DNA of 64,000 nt from Paenibacillus faecalis (GTDB lineage: Bacteria > Bacillota > Bacilli > Paenibacillales > Paenibacillaceae): contig NZ_LT985747.1 of assembly GCF_900289175.1 (NCBI RefSeq), positions 2,895,761 through 2,959,760 on the forward strand. The letters run 5' to 3'. Both the position numbers and the translations under genes were made by a program. A model generated the notes under the pieces. The model had not been told where the DNA came from. It worked only from the letters and a program-made list of their open reading frames with translations, and did not search any database. The first letter of the stretch is position 1. The number at the start of each line of letters is the position of its first letter. Positions 26,607 to 36,137 of this stretch are shown one piece after another.

Positions 26607-27999
26607 AGTGGAATGTGCCTTCCTTGTCTACTCGCTTAAAGGTATGCGCTCCGAAATAGTCACGCTGCGCCTGAAGCAGGTTAGCCGGAAGGTTCGCTGT
26701 ACGATAGCTGTCATAGTAAGCCAGCGCACTTGAGAAGCCTGGAACCGGAATGCCCATGCTTACAGCAGCCGCCACGACTTTACGCCATGCATCCTGATAG
26801 TTCTCAATGATCTCTTTAAAGAACGGGTCCAGAAGCAGGTTCTTCAGTTCCGGATTGTTATTGTATGCATCGGTAATATTTTGCAGGAATCGGGAACGAA
26901 TGATGCAACCGCCACGCCAGATTTTGGCCAGTTCGCCGTATTGAATATTCCAGTTGTATTCATCGGAAGCTACGCGAAGTTGAGCAAAGCCTTGAGCGTA
27001 GGATACGATTTTGCTGGCGAACAGCGCTTTACGAACATTCTCGATAAATTCCGCTTTGTCACCTGTGAAGCTTGCGGATTTGGGACCATTCAAAATTTTG
27101 CTCGCTTCCACACGCTCTTCCTTCATAGCTGACAGGAAACGGGAGAAAACAGATTCCGTAATCATGGATAGTGGAACGCCGAGATCCAGCGAGCTCTGGC
27201 TTGTCCATTTACCGGTACCTTTTTGGCCGGCAGCGTCCAGGATGACATCAACCATCGGTTTGCCGGTCTCTTCATCATATTTTGAGAAAATATCAGCCGT
27301 GATTTCAATCAGATAGCTGTCCAGTTCTCCCTTGTTCCATTCAGAGAAAATCTCATGCAGTTCTTCAGCGTTTAGTCCCAGTACATCCTTAAGCAGATGA
27401 TAGGCTTCGCCAATCAGCTGCATATCGCCGTATTCAATGCCGTTATGAACCATTTTCACATAATGTCCAGCACCGTCCGGACCAATATATGTACAACAAG
27501 GTTCTCCGTTTACTTTGGCAGAAATCGCCGTTAAGATCGGCTCTACGAGCTCATATGCGCTCTTCTGTCCACCAGGCATAATGGAAGGCCCTTTAAGTGC
27601 CCCTTCTTCGCCTCCGGACACACCTGCGCCGATAAAACGGAAGCCTTTGGCTTCAAGCTCTTTGCTGCGGCGAACCGTATCGGGAAAGTATGCGTTACCC
27701 CCATCAATAATGATGTCACCTTGATCCAAATGAGGCAGAAGCTGCTCAATCGTAGCATCGGTAGCTTGTCCAGCCTGAACCATAATTAAAATTTTGCGCG
27801 GTGTTTCAAGTGAATCCACAAATTCTTCGATGGAAAACGTCCCTGTCAGGTTTTTTCCTTCAGCTTCCTTCAGAAGATCCTCGGTCTTTTGCGGAGAGCG
27901 GTTGTATACAGATACGGTAAAGCCTTTGCTCTCAATATTAAGAGCCAAATTTTTACCCATTACAGCAAGGCCAATCACACCAATTTGTTGTTTTGCCAT
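26590..27999 (-). CDS. gnd: 6-phosphogluconate dehydrogenase, decarboxylating
   Basis: This 469-residue enzyme oxidises and decarboxylates 6-phosphogluconate to ribulose-5-phosphate with NAD(P)+. It follows B. subtilis GndA closely: [17 protein letters not shown] at the N terminus, [19 protein letters not shown] near 128, [16 protein letters not shown] near 184 with the catalytic Lys, and [11 protein letters not shown] near the C terminus. The frame is open 20 codons upstream. The ATG at 27999 gives the family length and start and has GGAG six bases before it. It overlaps the convergent hypothetical gene by 17 bases. Confidence 0.95.
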   Translation of the reverse strand: MAKQQIGVIGLAVMGKNLALNIESKGFTVSVYNRSPQKTEDLLKEAEGKNLTGTFSIEEFVDSLETPRKILIMVQAGQATDATIEQLLPHLDQGDIIIDGGNAYFPDTVRRSKELEAKGFRFIGAGVSGGEEGALKGPSIMPGGQKSAYELVEPILTAISAKVNGEPCCTYIGPDGAGHYVKMVHNGIEYGDMQLIGEAYHLLKDVLGLNAEELHEIFSEWNKGELDSYLIEITADIFSKYDEETGKPMVDVILDAAGQKGTGKWTSQSSLDLGVPLSMITESVFSRFLSAMKEERVEASKILNGPKSASFTGDKAEFIENVRKALFASKIVSYAQGFAQLRVASDEYNWNIQYGELAKIWRGGCIIRSRFLQNITDAYNNNPELKNLLLDPFFKEIIENYQDAWRKVVAAAVSMGIPVPGFSSALAYYDSYRTANLPANLLQAQRDYFGAHTFKRVDKEGTFHFNWMD

Positions 28000-28142
28000 C
28001 TGGTTCTCCATCCTTTGCTCCAATATATTTGTTTGTACATCTTCATCCCATAATGTCAAAATGAGAGATTAGTATCAATACTCTTATATTAACGTTTTTC
28101 CCCAGAGAAGTGAACCCCTTCAACAAAAACTGACCGCGCGAA

Positions 28143-28167
28143 AACACCCCTTAACGCCTGAGGTGTT
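28143..28167 (-). terminator. Weak hairpin after the hypothetical gene at 28200
   Basis: AACACC (28143-28148) and GGTGTT (28162-28167) pair, and the minus strand continues with TTTTCG. It is a possible terminator with a poor U-run. Confidence 0.4.
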
Positions 28168-28199
28168 ATTCGTGCTTTTTAGTTTATGCAGGAACCTAT

Positions 28200-28796
28200 T
28201 TACCATTCAAGACGAAATAGTTCCATCGAAAGCTCATGAAGTCTTTTTTTGCATTTGGCTATAGCCTTTTCATTTCCCGACTGCATCGCCTTATGCAGCC
28301 TCTCCAGCTCGTCATCCGTCTCCAGTCTGCACAAAAGAAGCCTGTGTTCCCCCTCCTTTGATTCAAACAGACGATCCATCTCTTGCTCTGTCATCGGCGT
28401 GCCTTTCTGATAAAGGACCCGCTGTCGATAACCTGTAATTTCTACAAGCCGAATGACCTCGCCGAACAAAATATTTTCAATCAAGATCTGCCGGTCTTTA
28501 AACCGCTTCACAACCGCATGGCCACGCGTATCCTCGATTAATTTTTCCATCCATTCCGCAAGCTTCGGGTCTCTGATCATGTAGTCGCCGACCAGCTTAT
28601 AGCCGCTGCCAATACGTTGGAAGCGCAGCTTCACCAGCTTTCGACCCGTGCGGATCGAAATGACGAATTGAGCTTCGTTCTCACTCCAATAAAGCGAATA
28701 CCCATCCTGAATCAGTTCTTTAATCAAGTCCTGGATATGCCGGCGGTCAAACCGAAGCTCCAGATTGCAATATTCCACTTCTTCGCTCTTATTCAC
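28200..28796 (-). CDS. Conserved hypothetical protein
   Basis: This protein of about 198 residues is soluble, highly charged and rich in Lys, Arg and Glu, with a C-terminal helical region. I do not recognise a family. The frame is open to an ATG at 28820. The GTG at 28796 is preferred because GGGAGG lies seven bases before it and the first codons upstream are themselves the ribosome binding site. No signal peptide or membrane segment is seen. It is divergent from yktB. Confidence 0.65.
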   Translation of the reverse strand: MNKSEEVEYCNLELRFDRRHIQDLIKELIQDGYSLYWSENEAQFVISIRTGRKLVKLRFQRIGSGYKLVGDYMIRDPKLAEWMEKLIEDTRGHAVVKRFKDRQILIENILFGEVIRLVEITGYRQRVLYQKGTPMTEQEMDRLFESKEGEHRLLLCRLETDDELERLHKAMQSGNEKAIAKCKKRLHELSMELFRLEW

Positions 28797-29068
28797 GGCA
28801 CTCCCTCCCCGATGCTCCATCTCCCATCTGATACGGCTTAGATGTATTACCCCTTCTGGATAGTTTTGACGTTGTGTTATCTATATCTTATACTTCATCT
28901 TATGTAACGGTAACTTGGTTTATTGACTATTTTTACCCTTCAGCAAGGGGACCTAAACCTTATGTACAGACTTACCCTGTCGAGTGATTCGGTCCAGCTT
29001 ATTAAGGGTCATTACAGGTTGTCCTGAGGGGCACGTTATAACTAGTATATAGGGAGGCTGTCTTATAT

Positions 29069-29692
29069 ATGAATTTCACAGGTTTTACTTCAGATGATTT
29101 TGATGTTTTTCTTGTTCCCGGACTGGAAAATCGGATGAGCGTGCTGATTGAGCGTGTTCGCCCGAAGCTGGAAGTTCTAGGTGCGGAAATTGCTCCTTAT
29201 CTATCTGCCTTGTGCGGTGAAGAAATGTTCGTCCATGTAGCCAAACATGCACGCCGCACGATCAATCCACCGATCGATACGTGGGTAGCCTGGGCAGCCA
29301 ACAAGCGCGGTTACAAGGCGCTTCCTCATTTCGAGGTAGGCATGTTCGAATCGCATCTGTTCATCATTTTTGCGATTATATATGAAAGTCCGAACAAAGT
29401 CGTGTTTGCCAACCATTTGGAACAACAGTTATCTGACATTACATCCAAGCTGCCCAAATCCTATTACTGGTCGATGGATCATATGAAGCCTGACGGCACA
29501 CCCCATGACGAAATGGATCAAGAAAGCTTTGATGTTCTGATCAACAAATTGAAGCAGGTGAAAAAAGCTGAGGTCATATGCGGCCTGCGCATTCCTCGTG
29601 AAGAAGCTGTAAACATAAAAGGGGACAAGCTGATCGAAACGATCCAGGAAACCTTTGAAACGCTGCTTCCGCTATACCGAATGGCTTTTTGA
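29069..29692 (+). CDS. yktB: YktB family protein (DUF1054, UPF0637)
   Basis: This 207-residue protein matches B. subtilis YktB across its length: GEEMFVHVAKHARRTINPP near residue 50, DTWVAWAANKRGYK near 70, FIIFAIIYESPNK near 98 and LLPLYRMAF at the end. Its function is unknown. A structure is known for a family member, but no reaction has been assigned that I can state. The ATG at 29069 has GGGAGG upstream. speA lies nearby, as in Bacillus. Confidence 0.9.
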   Translation: MNFTGFTSDDFDVFLVPGLENRMSVLIERVRPKLEVLGAEIAPYLSALCGEEMFVHVAKHARRTINPPIDTWVAWAANKRGYKALPHFEVGMFESHLFIIFAIIYESPNKVVFANHLEQQLSDITSKLPKSYYWSMDHMKPDGTPHDEMDQESFDVLINKLKQVKKAEVICGLRIPREEAVNIKGDKLIETIQETFETLLPLYRMAF

Positions 29693-29726
29693 GTAACCAG
29701 GTTTAAACCACTTTTTGATTCAAAAC

Positions 29727-29768
29727 AAGCAGCCTTGCACTCGCATGATGCGAAGGGTAAGGCTGCTT
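29727..29768 (+). terminator. Intrinsic terminator of yktB
   Basis: AAGCAGCCTT (29727-29736) pairs with AAGGCTGCTT (29759-29768), followed by TT. It lies between convergent yktB and the MFS gene. Confidence 0.75.
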
Positions 29769-29794
29769 TTGTAGCTGGAATGAATATATACAAC

Positions 29795-31090
29795 TCAAAC
29801 TTTAGCACGACTGGGCTGAAGGGAGGAACCCTGGCTGCGCGTAAGGAACAGATGAATCAGAAACAGTCCCCCCATAACGATTCCACTGGCTATAAAAGGG
29901 GCTCGATAGCTGATGCTCTCCCACATCCATCCGGAAACAACGGGGCCAAACACCATGCCAGAGCCCTGGATCGTTAAGAAAAAGCCCCAAACCGCCCCTC
30001 TTTCTCCCTTGGGAACAAGGCTGGCTACAAAGGTGTTCCATGCCGGTAAAATCATGCCATACGCAGCCCCAATGACGGACACCAACACAAAAACAACAGA
30101 CAATGAAGTGAACCATGTAAACATATTCAGTGTAATGGCACAGAGCAGGAACCCGGCATTTAAAAACATCGTCGTTCCAAACCGATCAATCAGTTTGCCT
30201 GCCGGAATAAGCATCAGCACAGTAATGCCTCCCCCGACCACAAGCAAAAGGCTGTACTGATTCGGACTGGCACCGAGCTGATTGGTAATATACAGCGTTA
30301 ATACCGGGCTGAGAAGGCCGATAACCGAAGACTGTAGAAATAGTGCAGGATAGACTAGCCAGCTTACATTCAAAGTGCTCTTTACTTTGTGAAGTGTAGT
30401 CTTGACGCTTGTCCGTAAATGGTTAATCCTTTGTTTCATCCCCTTTCCGGATGCAATTGAAGAAGCGGCTGGTTTCGCCCTCATCCTTAACTTTTCTCCA
30501 CCCGGGAGCAAAAGAGCAATGAGCACGAGAATAATGCCTGCTCCAATCATGATCAAAAAAGTCGTCTGAAAATTTTTGTTCATCTGCTCCATTACAAAAT
30601 TCATCGTGATCGGTCCGGCACCCGTTCCTGTCAATGCAGCTGTTTCCAGCGCCCCGATCGCTGTACCATTTCTATTGTTCGGACCGGATATTTCCGTCGC
30701 TCCCGTCATGGCGCAAGGCCACAAAGGAGCCGTTCCCACTCCAATGATCAGACAAGCAAGCAAGAGCCAGAGGGGACCATCTGAAAAAGCGATGATACAA
30801 ACGCCGATGACCACCATACTTAATGCTACAGACAAGGTTGCCCGGAAGCCAAGCCGCTCTGCTATCCAGCCTGCAGGACTTCGAAATAGATTATCACCCA
30901 GGTACTGCAGAGCAAAGGCCAGCCCGATCACGGCAGCTGATAACCCCAGAACATTTTTCATATATACCGGCAAAATCGAGACGAGCAAAGAGCCCTTAAT
31001 AAATTCAACCAGAAATATAATCACGAGCAATTCAATGAAAAAAGGAGACATGAGCCGGCGTTTCTTCACCATAGAGATCGCCTGCGACAT
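29795..31090 (-). CDS. MFS transporter
   Basis: This 431-residue protein has 12 predicted membrane segments and a long basic central loop (about residues 205-240), the layout of the major facilitator superfamily. An MFS-type loop motif, GWIAERLGFRATL, lies near residue 74, and GKLIDRFGT in the second half mirrors it. The substrate is unknown; drug or metabolite efflux is the usual annotation of such proteins. It is divergent from speA, but a role in polyamine export would be speculation. Confidence 0.85.
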   Translation of the reverse strand: MSQAISMVKKRRLMSPFFIELLVIIFLVEFIKGSLLVSILPVYMKNVLGLSAAVIGLAFALQYLGDNLFRSPAGWIAERLGFRATLSVALSMVVIGVCIIAFSDGPLWLLLACLIIGVGTAPLWPCAMTGATEISGPNNRNGTAIGALETAALTGTGAGPITMNFVMEQMNKNFQTTFLIMIGAGIILVLIALLLPGGEKLRMRAKPAASSIASGKGMKQRINHLRTSVKTTLHKVKSTLNVSWLVYPALFLQSSVIGLLSPVLTLYITNQLGASPNQYSLLLVVGGGITVLMLIPAGKLIDRFGTTMFLNAGFLLCAITLNMFTWFTSLSVVFVLVSVIGAAYGMILPAWNTFVASLVPKGERGAVWGFFLTIQGSGMVFGPVVSGWMWESISYRAPFIASGIVMGGLFLIHLFLTRSQGSSLQPSRAKV

Positions 31091-31280
31091 CTTACCACAT
31101 CCTATCGTTCTACTTTTACGGCGATATCTCTATTCTTGCCTTTTCTCCGGAAGACATGCCTCTAAATCATTTGCTTGCAATCCCCCTCTTTTTTGCTATA
31201 CTCAATTTTGTTTAATAAGAAACCGATTTCGACAATAAACAATAACAAATTTCACACACAGAAAGGTTGTGACAGCGTCC

Positions 31281-32759
31281 ATGGACCATAGCCGTACACC
31301 ACTCTTCACCGCACTAAAGGAACACGCGGCCAAAAACCCGGTGCAATTTCACATACCAGGGCATAAGAAGGGTCTCGGTACTGATGCAGAATTCCGGGAA
31401 TTTATAGGGGATAATGCCCTTTCGATAGATTTGATTAACATCGCTCCGCTGGATGATCTCCATCAGCCTACCGGCGTTATCGAAGAAGCGCAAAAGCTTG
31501 CGGCAGATGCCTTTGGAGCCGATTACACCTTCTTTAGCGTTCAAGGCACCAGCGGAGCGATTATGACGATGATCATGTCTGTCTGCTCTCCTGGCGATAA
31601 AATCATCGTTCCGCGCAATGTACACAAGTCCATTTTGTCCGCGATTATTTTTTCCGGCGCAAAACCGGTGTTTATATCACCGGCACAAGACTCCAATGTA
31701 GGGATCGATCATGGAATTACGACAAGCTCTGTACGTAAAGCATTGAAAAGACACCCGGATGCCAAAGCTGTTCTTGTCATCAACCCGACCTACTTCGGGG
31801 TCAGTGCAAATCTGAAGGAAATTGTGGAACTGGCACACAGCTACAATGTACCTGTCCTGGTCGATGAAGCCCACGGTGTATTGATTCATTTCCACGAAGA
31901 TTTGCCGATGTCAGCGATGCAGGCTGGCGCCGATATGGCTGCCACGAGTGTGCATAAACTTGGCGGATCGATGACTCAAAGCTCTGTGCTGAATGTCAAC
32001 ACGAAGAACGGCTATGTTAATCCGTATCGAATCCAGACGATCATCAGTATGCTGACAACAACGTCAACTTCTTACGTCTTGCTCGCATCCCTTGATACAT
32101 CCCGGCGTAATCTGGCGCTCCATGGACATGAAATGGCTCAAAAAACGATTGAGCTTGCTCAACATGCCCGGAAGTCAATCAATGAAATCGAAGGATTGTA
32201 TTGCTTCGGGGATGATATATTAAGCGGAGGGGAAGCGACCCACAGCTTTGATCCGACAAAAGTGACCATTCACGTGCGCCATTTGGGCATTACCGGTTAT
32301 GAAGCTGAAAACTGGCTTCGAGAACACTATAACCTTGAGGTTGAACTGAGTGATATGTACAATATTTTGTGTCTGGTAACACCTGGAGATACGATGGAGT
32401 CCATCGAAACATTGCTCGCGGCTCTCCGCCATCTATCTAAGACGTACCACAATGTAAATGAAATTAATGAACTGATCGTAAAAATACCGGAAATCCCTCA
32501 GCTTTCCCTCATTCCTCGGGATGCCTTCTATGGAGATACCGAAATCGTCCCGTTCAAGGAATCTGCTGGACGCATCATTGCCGAGTTTATCTACGTGTAC
32601 CCGCCGGGCATACCTATTCTGCTGCCGGGTGAGGTTATTTCCCAAGATAATATCGATTATATCGTTGACCATGTAGATGTTGGACTTCCCGTGAAAGGAC
32701 CGGAAGACCTCAGCATTCAAAACGTCAAAGTGATTGTAGAAGCCAACCCGATCTTCTAG
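31281..32759 (+). CDS. speA: Arginine decarboxylase (Orn/Lys/Arg decarboxylase family)
   Basis: This PLP enzyme of about 492 residues, fold type I, makes agmatine from arginine as the first step of the Bacillus polyamine route. It tracks B. subtilis SpeA closely: FHIPGHKKG near residue 23, FFSVQGTSGAIM near 77, the PLP lysine in ATSVHKLGGSMTQSS near 222, and the C-terminal EFIYVYPPGIPILLPGE. The ATG at 31281 aligns with the B. subtilis start. A GTG at 31269 sits too close to the GAAAGG site. Lysine decarboxylase activity cannot be excluded. Confidence 0.92.
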   Translation: MDHSRTPLFTALKEHAAKNPVQFHIPGHKKGLGTDAEFREFIGDNALSIDLINIAPLDDLHQPTGVIEEAQKLAADAFGADYTFFSVQGTSGAIMTMIMSVCSPGDKIIVPRNVHKSILSAIIFSGAKPVFISPAQDSNVGIDHGITTSSVRKALKRHPDAKAVLVINPTYFGVSANLKEIVELAHSYNVPVLVDEAHGVLIHFHEDLPMSAMQAGADMAATSVHKLGGSMTQSSVLNVNTKNGYVNPYRIQTIISMLTTTSTSYVLLASLDTSRRNLALHGHEMAQKTIELAQHARKSINEIEGLYCFGDDILSGGEATHSFDPTKVTIHVRHLGITGYEAENWLREHYNLEVELSDMYNILCLVTPGDTMESIETLLAALRHLSKTYHNVNEINELIVKIPEIPQLSLIPRDAFYGDTEIVPFKESAGRIIAEFIYVYPPGIPILLPGEVISQDNIDYIVDHVDVGLPVKGPEDLSIQNVKVIVEANPIF

Positions 32760-32771
32760 GGAAAAACACGA

Positions 32772-32797
32772 AACCCCGGTGCCAGCGCACCGGGGTT
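32772..32797. terminator. Bidirectional terminator between speA and the DUF1292 gene
   Basis: AACCCCGGTGC (32772-32782) and GCACCGGGGTT (32787-32797) form a perfect 11-bp stem with a 4-nt loop. U-runs are short. Confidence 0.75.
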
Positions 32798-32814
32798 ATC
32801 ATGTTCAGCAGAAA

Positions 32815-33132
32815 CTATTCGTAAGCTGCAACCAGCTCATTATAAGCTGCTTCAACCGCGTTCCATTCATCTTCATCTTCGATATTGTAAAGAACCATTT
32901 CCTCGTTCTCTTCTTCCATACGCAGGATGATGCCATCCGCTCCCGGATTGTTACGCTCCAGAAGAAGTGCATACAAGTTCTCGCCGACATCAAATGTCTC
33001 CACGAGTACCATTTCCACTTCTTTGCCGTGCTCGTCGGTCAGCGTAAGAACAAACTCTTCATGTTCATGATCATGCTCATGATCGTGACCGCAGCCACAT
33101 GCATCTCCGTGTTCATGTTTGTGATCGCTCAT
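32815..33132 (-). CDS. DUF1292 protein with His-rich N terminus
   Basis: This 105-residue acidic protein contains a DUF1292 (YrzB-type) domain in residues about 25-105. It is preceded by a segment with about ten histidines and two cysteines in the first 25 residues (HKHEHGDACGCGHDHEHDH). Such a tail can bind Zn, Ni or Co. DUF1292 proteins are small cytosolic proteins of unknown role. The ATG at 33132 is followed at once by the His-rich tail, so the tail is translated. It is monocistronic. Confidence 0.82.
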   Translation of the reverse strand: MSDHKHEHGDACGCGHDHEHDHEHEEFVLTLTDEHGKEVEMVLVETFDVGENLYALLLERNNPGADGIILRMEEENEEMVLYNIEDEDEWNAVEAAYNELVAAYE

Positions 33133-33228
33133 TGAGAATACCTCACTTCAGTTAAATTATCATACTTCCGTATGGTAACACGGAAAAATATTCAGGTCAA
33201 TTTACCGAAGAACCAACACCAACTACAT

Positions 33229-33789
33229 TTAATTCAGAACGGTAATCACTTTTTCAGCTACTTTGACAAAGTTTGAATCAGCCTTGGCTTTAATGTAGAA
33301 ACCGACGGAATACTTGCCTACGGTGTTGAAATCATACGTGAAATCATAGGTGCGGAACCAGAAATTGTCCTTGTTATTTTTAACTTCCTGGGTTTGGATG
33401 TCTTTCACATTTCCGGCCGGGTCGGTTATAGCCACCTTGACTGAATGGATGTCATCTTGTAAATTATCCACCTGACTGAACACGTTGAATTTCAACTTTC
33501 CCCTGTTCACGTTTCCGAATGCAGTATCTCCCTTAAACAGAAAAATATGCACATTGGGCTTGATTATATTTACTTTGCCGCTGTTCTTATCCCAATCTAC
33601 CGCAGCGTCAATATCACGGACAGGCATGTAGATTTTATTATTAATCAAATACCCCCCATCCTTCAGCTCCCGTCCGTTCATCCACACTCGTACATGTTCT
33701 TTGATGGAATCAGCAAATAATATCGAGCTGCCTCCGATCAATGAAAGAACAACTGTGCAGAGCAAAATTTTTTTCCAACTTGCTTTCAT
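33229..33789 (-). CDS. Exported protein with copper amine oxidase N-terminal (stalk) domain
   Basis: This 186-residue protein has a signal peptide (residues 1-26). A CuAO-N1-like repeat follows (GYLINNKIYMPVRDIDAAVDWDKNSGKVNI, about residues 45-76), then a beta-sandwich-like C-terminal half (about 80-186). CuAO-stalk domains are widespread in Paenibacillus exoproteins and have no oxidase activity by themselves. It is probably secreted or wall-associated. The function is unknown. A perfect 14-bp palindrome lies 38 bases upstream. Confidence 0.75.
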   Translation of the reverse strand: MKASWKKILLCTVVLSLIGGSSILFADSIKEHVRVWMNGRELKDGGYLINNKIYMPVRDIDAAVDWDKNSGKVNIIKPNVHIFLFKGDTAFGNVNRGKLKFNVFSQVDNLQDDIHSVKVAITDPAGNVKDIQTQEVKNNKDNFWFRTYDFTYDFNTVGKYSVGFYIKAKADSNFVKVAEKVITVLN

Positions 33790-33826
33790 ATAACTGCATC
33801 CCCCCGTTACTTTTTCCGGCTGTTAT

Positions 33827-33840
33827 ATGTGTATACACAT
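33827..33840. promoter_or_regulatory. Perfect 14-bp palindrome, candidate operator
   Basis: ATGTGTATACACAT is fully self-complementary and lies between the divergent CuAO-stalk and MBL-fold genes. Its TGTGTATACACA core resembles GntR-type operators, but no such regulator is in the window. Confidence 0.5.
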
Positions 33841-34020
33841 GACAAAAAACAAAGTTGCGCAAAAACAGGCAATTAATGGTCATTTTTTTAAAAGATTAAC
33901 GAGGCTGTTTATCTTTTTTATCTGTTAAAACATATATTAATGCGTGTATATATAAATATAATTCGTTAAAATATAATTATTATCTGGACTCTATTAAACA
34001 TCATCTGGAGGTTCATTCCA

Positions 34021-34758
34021 TTGACACTGAAACTACAAATGCTAGGTACCGGTGGTGCCTTTTCCAAATCATTTTTCAATAACAACGCATTAATCTTTGA
34101 TGAAAACTTTACACTGCTTGTTGACTGCGGAGTGACCGCATCTATGGCACTTCATGCTCTAGGCCGCTCCTTTGGGTCCGTTGATGCCGTTCTGATTACG
34201 CATATTCATGCAGATCATGTAGGCGGTTTAGAAGAACTGGCATTCAGCATGAAGATACAATACAATCGTAAAATCCCGCTTTATATAGCAGATTCTCTTG
34301 TCAAACCATTGTGGGAAAATACATTAAGCGGAGGCTTGTACCAAGATGGTGCGATCACTTCCTTAAACGATGTATTTGATGTACATCCATTGCAGCCGGG
34401 AACAGCCGTTGATCTATCCCCCGGCATTTCGGCCGAGCTGATCAAGACACAGCATATCCCGGGGAAGGACAGCTACTCTATCTATTTCAATAACCGCGTT
34501 TTTTATAGCGCAGATATGACTTTTGATCCGGAACTGCTTCATCAATTGGTCAATGAACGGGGATGTGAAGTTATTTTGCATGAATGTCAGCTTGAAGGGG
34601 TCGGGATGGTTCATACAACGCTGGAGGAGCTTCGGAGCTTGCCAGAGTATATTCAGAAGCGAATCTATCTCATGCATTACGATGATGAAATAAAGAGGTA
34701 TGAGGGCCGTACAGATGCGATGCACATACTCGAACAGCAGCGTATCTACGAACTGTAA
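34021..34758 (+). CDS. Metallo-beta-lactamase-fold hydrolase (RNase Z-like)
   Basis: This 245-residue cytosolic MBL-fold protein carries the metal motif [10 protein letters not shown] near residue 60, a further His in [12 protein letters not shown] near 143, SADM near 164 and the late MHYDDE near 219. The layout resembles the RNase Z/phosphodiesterase branch, but the exosite arm of true tRNase Z is absent. The substrate is not assignable. The start is a TTG at 34021, with GGAGG nine bases upstream. The DUF3892 gene follows 63 bases later. Confidence 0.85.
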   Translation: MTLKLQMLGTGGAFSKSFFNNNALIFDENFTLLVDCGVTASMALHALGRSFGSVDAVLITHIHADHVGGLEELAFSMKIQYNRKIPLYIADSLVKPLWENTLSGGLYQDGAITSLNDVFDVHPLQPGTAVDLSPGISAELIKTQHIPGKDSYSIYFNNRVFYSADMTFDPELLHQLVNERGCEVILHECQLEGVGMVHTTLEELRSLPEYIQKRIYLMHYDDEIKRYEGRTDAMHILEQQRIYEL

Positions 34759-34821
34759 GCTTCGGTTAATGAATAAAATTCAGAAGGGAGCGGGAAGATA
34801 GGTTTAGGGAGGCGATATGAA

Positions 34822-35058
34822 ATGAATCAAGATCAGCAGGCTGAAGTGATTGCTGTACGCAAGAACAGTGACGGTGATATTGTAGAGCTCAAACTGAGCA
34901 CAGGCTCTGTCGTAGACTATAAGACCGCTCAGCAGATGGTTCAGAACAAAGAGATCAAGAACCTGAACGTATTTCGTGGACGGGATGATGAGCTACATCT
35001 TCGCTCCAATGCCGACGGCGACCCAAGCAACAATCTCGATAATCTGCCGACATTTTAA
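34822..35058 (+). CDS. DUF3892 family small protein
   Basis: This 78-residue soluble protein contains the DUF3892 pattern: ITAVRKNSDGDIVELKL-like start (VIAVRKNSDGDIVELKL near residue 9), then VVDYKTAQQMVQ and LNVFRGRDDELHLRS. The function is unknown. The ATG at 34822 follows GGGAGGCG. It is probably cotranscribed with the MBL-fold gene and ended by a strong terminator. Confidence 0.85.
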   Translation: MNQDQQAEVIAVRKNSDGDIVELKLSTGSVVDYKTAQQMVQNKEIKNLNVFRGRDDELHLRSNADGDPSNNLDNLPTF

Positions 35059-35085
35059 TGGTTAGATCCTGAACTTCGGGTATAT

Positions 35086-35147
35086 CCCCTTTATAATAAA
35101 CCCTCGGAACCCTTTCTGGTAATCCGTTGGATTATAAAGGGGTTTTT
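35086..35147 (+). terminator. Terminator with a perfect 12-bp stem after the DUF3892 gene
   Basis: CCCCTTTATAAT (35086-35097) and ATTATAAAGGGG (35131-35142) are perfect arms around a 33-base loop, followed by TTTTT. Confidence 0.8.
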
Positions 35148-35291
35148 CATGATTTAACGTATATAATTATCTAGAAAATCTATTCATAAAGGGATTGTTC
35201 CTATGACGGTAAGTCTTGCTTCCTTCATACTAGGAAATTATCGTTAAGTAAAGTATAGGGTGTTCAATAATGCTAAAAATCAAACAATAAA

Positions 35292-35453
35292 TCAATGAAC
35301 GTAAAAATTATTGCCAAAGCAAGTGATATGTTTTATGTCAGTAAATCCAAAACGATATTCAGGTTTCGAAGCATTTCTGACCGCTATAACTATACTTACA
35401 AATATAGATATACCAAAAGCAAGCAAAAAATTTTCAACAAGTAATGTAGTCAT
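35292..35453 (-). CDS. Small single-pass membrane protein of the AT-rich cassette
   Basis: This 53-residue protein has one hydrophobic segment (residues about 4-25, LLVENFLLAFGISIFVSIVI) and a basic tail. The ATG at 35453 lies 15 bases past the stop of the 202-residue gene, with AAAGG ten bases before it. It is likely the third gene of that transcript. No family was recognised. A membrane-located immunity or anchoring role is only a guess from its position. The reading is supported by frame, ribosome binding site and spacing, not by homology. Confidence 0.5.
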   Translation of the reverse strand: MTTLLVENFLLAFGISIFVSIVIAVRNASKPEYRFGFTDIKHITCFGNNFYVH

Positions 35454-35468
35454 CTGCACATTACCTTT

Positions 35469-36077
35469 CTAAGTAATATATTTATTACTTATTTTACGCA
35501 AGTAAAATGATTTATTTGCAATTTTATTACCATCAGCATAAATATTGATAGACCATAACCCCTCTGTAAGATAATTCTGATTCAAAATAAAAAAACTTTG
35601 ATGTTCTTGCTCCTCCTCTACGTAACTATCAACGGCATATACAAGCCGACCTTCTGGATTAATCCATTCAGTTGCGATTAATGATGAACATATATAATGA
35701 AATTTTATAGCAACAACAATAATTTGATCTGAAAAATAAAAAATCGATCTTTTGTTTACTTTATTTAACGAATCTGTAGTAAATAGATAACATTCAAGCA
35801 CTTCAACTTTATCCATACAATTTTTATTAGTTTCATAGATAGAAAATGTTTGATTGTCAACTTTAAGATATTTTGTTTTTAGTTGATTTATAGGAAACAT
35901 ATTGTTTAAACCTAATTGATATATCTCAGGTTTTTCAAGTAAAGTAGTGCTCCATACGTTTTGGTCCTCATCATATGCCAATGGAAAACACATTTGATCA
36001 TTTTCCATAAAAAGTATGATATCCACACTACTTACATCAGTAAAATAATTATGAAATTCGACTCTATATTTCTCCAT
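35469..36077 (-). CDS. Unknown protein of the AT-rich cassette
   Basis: This 202-residue acidic protein is much more AT-rich than the neighbouring chromosome. It has alternating beta-like segments and four cysteines but no signal peptide; one hydrophobic stretch (SDQIIVVAIKF) is too short to be a clear membrane segment. I do not recognise a family. The ATG at 36077 has AAAGGAG six bases upstream; the longer frame to 36095 lacks one. It lies 60 bases after the Gly-zipper gene, with a hairpin between them. Codon and base use suggest horizontal acquisition. Confidence 0.6.
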   Translation of the reverse strand: MEKYRVEFHNYFTDVSSVDIILFMENDQMCFPLAYDEDQNVWSTTLLEKPEIYQLGLNNMFPINQLKTKYLKVDNQTFSIYETNKNCMDKVEVLECYLFTTDSLNKVNKRSIFYFSDQIIVVAIKFHYICSSLIATEWINPEGRLVYAVDSYVEEEQEHQSFFILNQNYLTEGLWSINIYADGNKIANKSFYLRKISNKYIT

Positions 36078-36098
36078 ATAACTCTCCTTTAACAAAAT

Positions 36099-36119
36099 AG
36101 CTCTCTAAGAAAGAGAGCT
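36099..36119 (-). terminator. Intercistronic hairpin within the AT-rich cassette
   Basis: AGCTCTCT (36099-36106) and AGAGAGCT (36112-36119) form an 8-bp stem. On the minus strand it is followed by ATTTTGTT. It may act as a partial terminator that lowers expression of the downstream genes relative to the first gene. Confidence 0.55.
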
Positions 36120-36137
36120 TTTTGAAACACCTCGATT

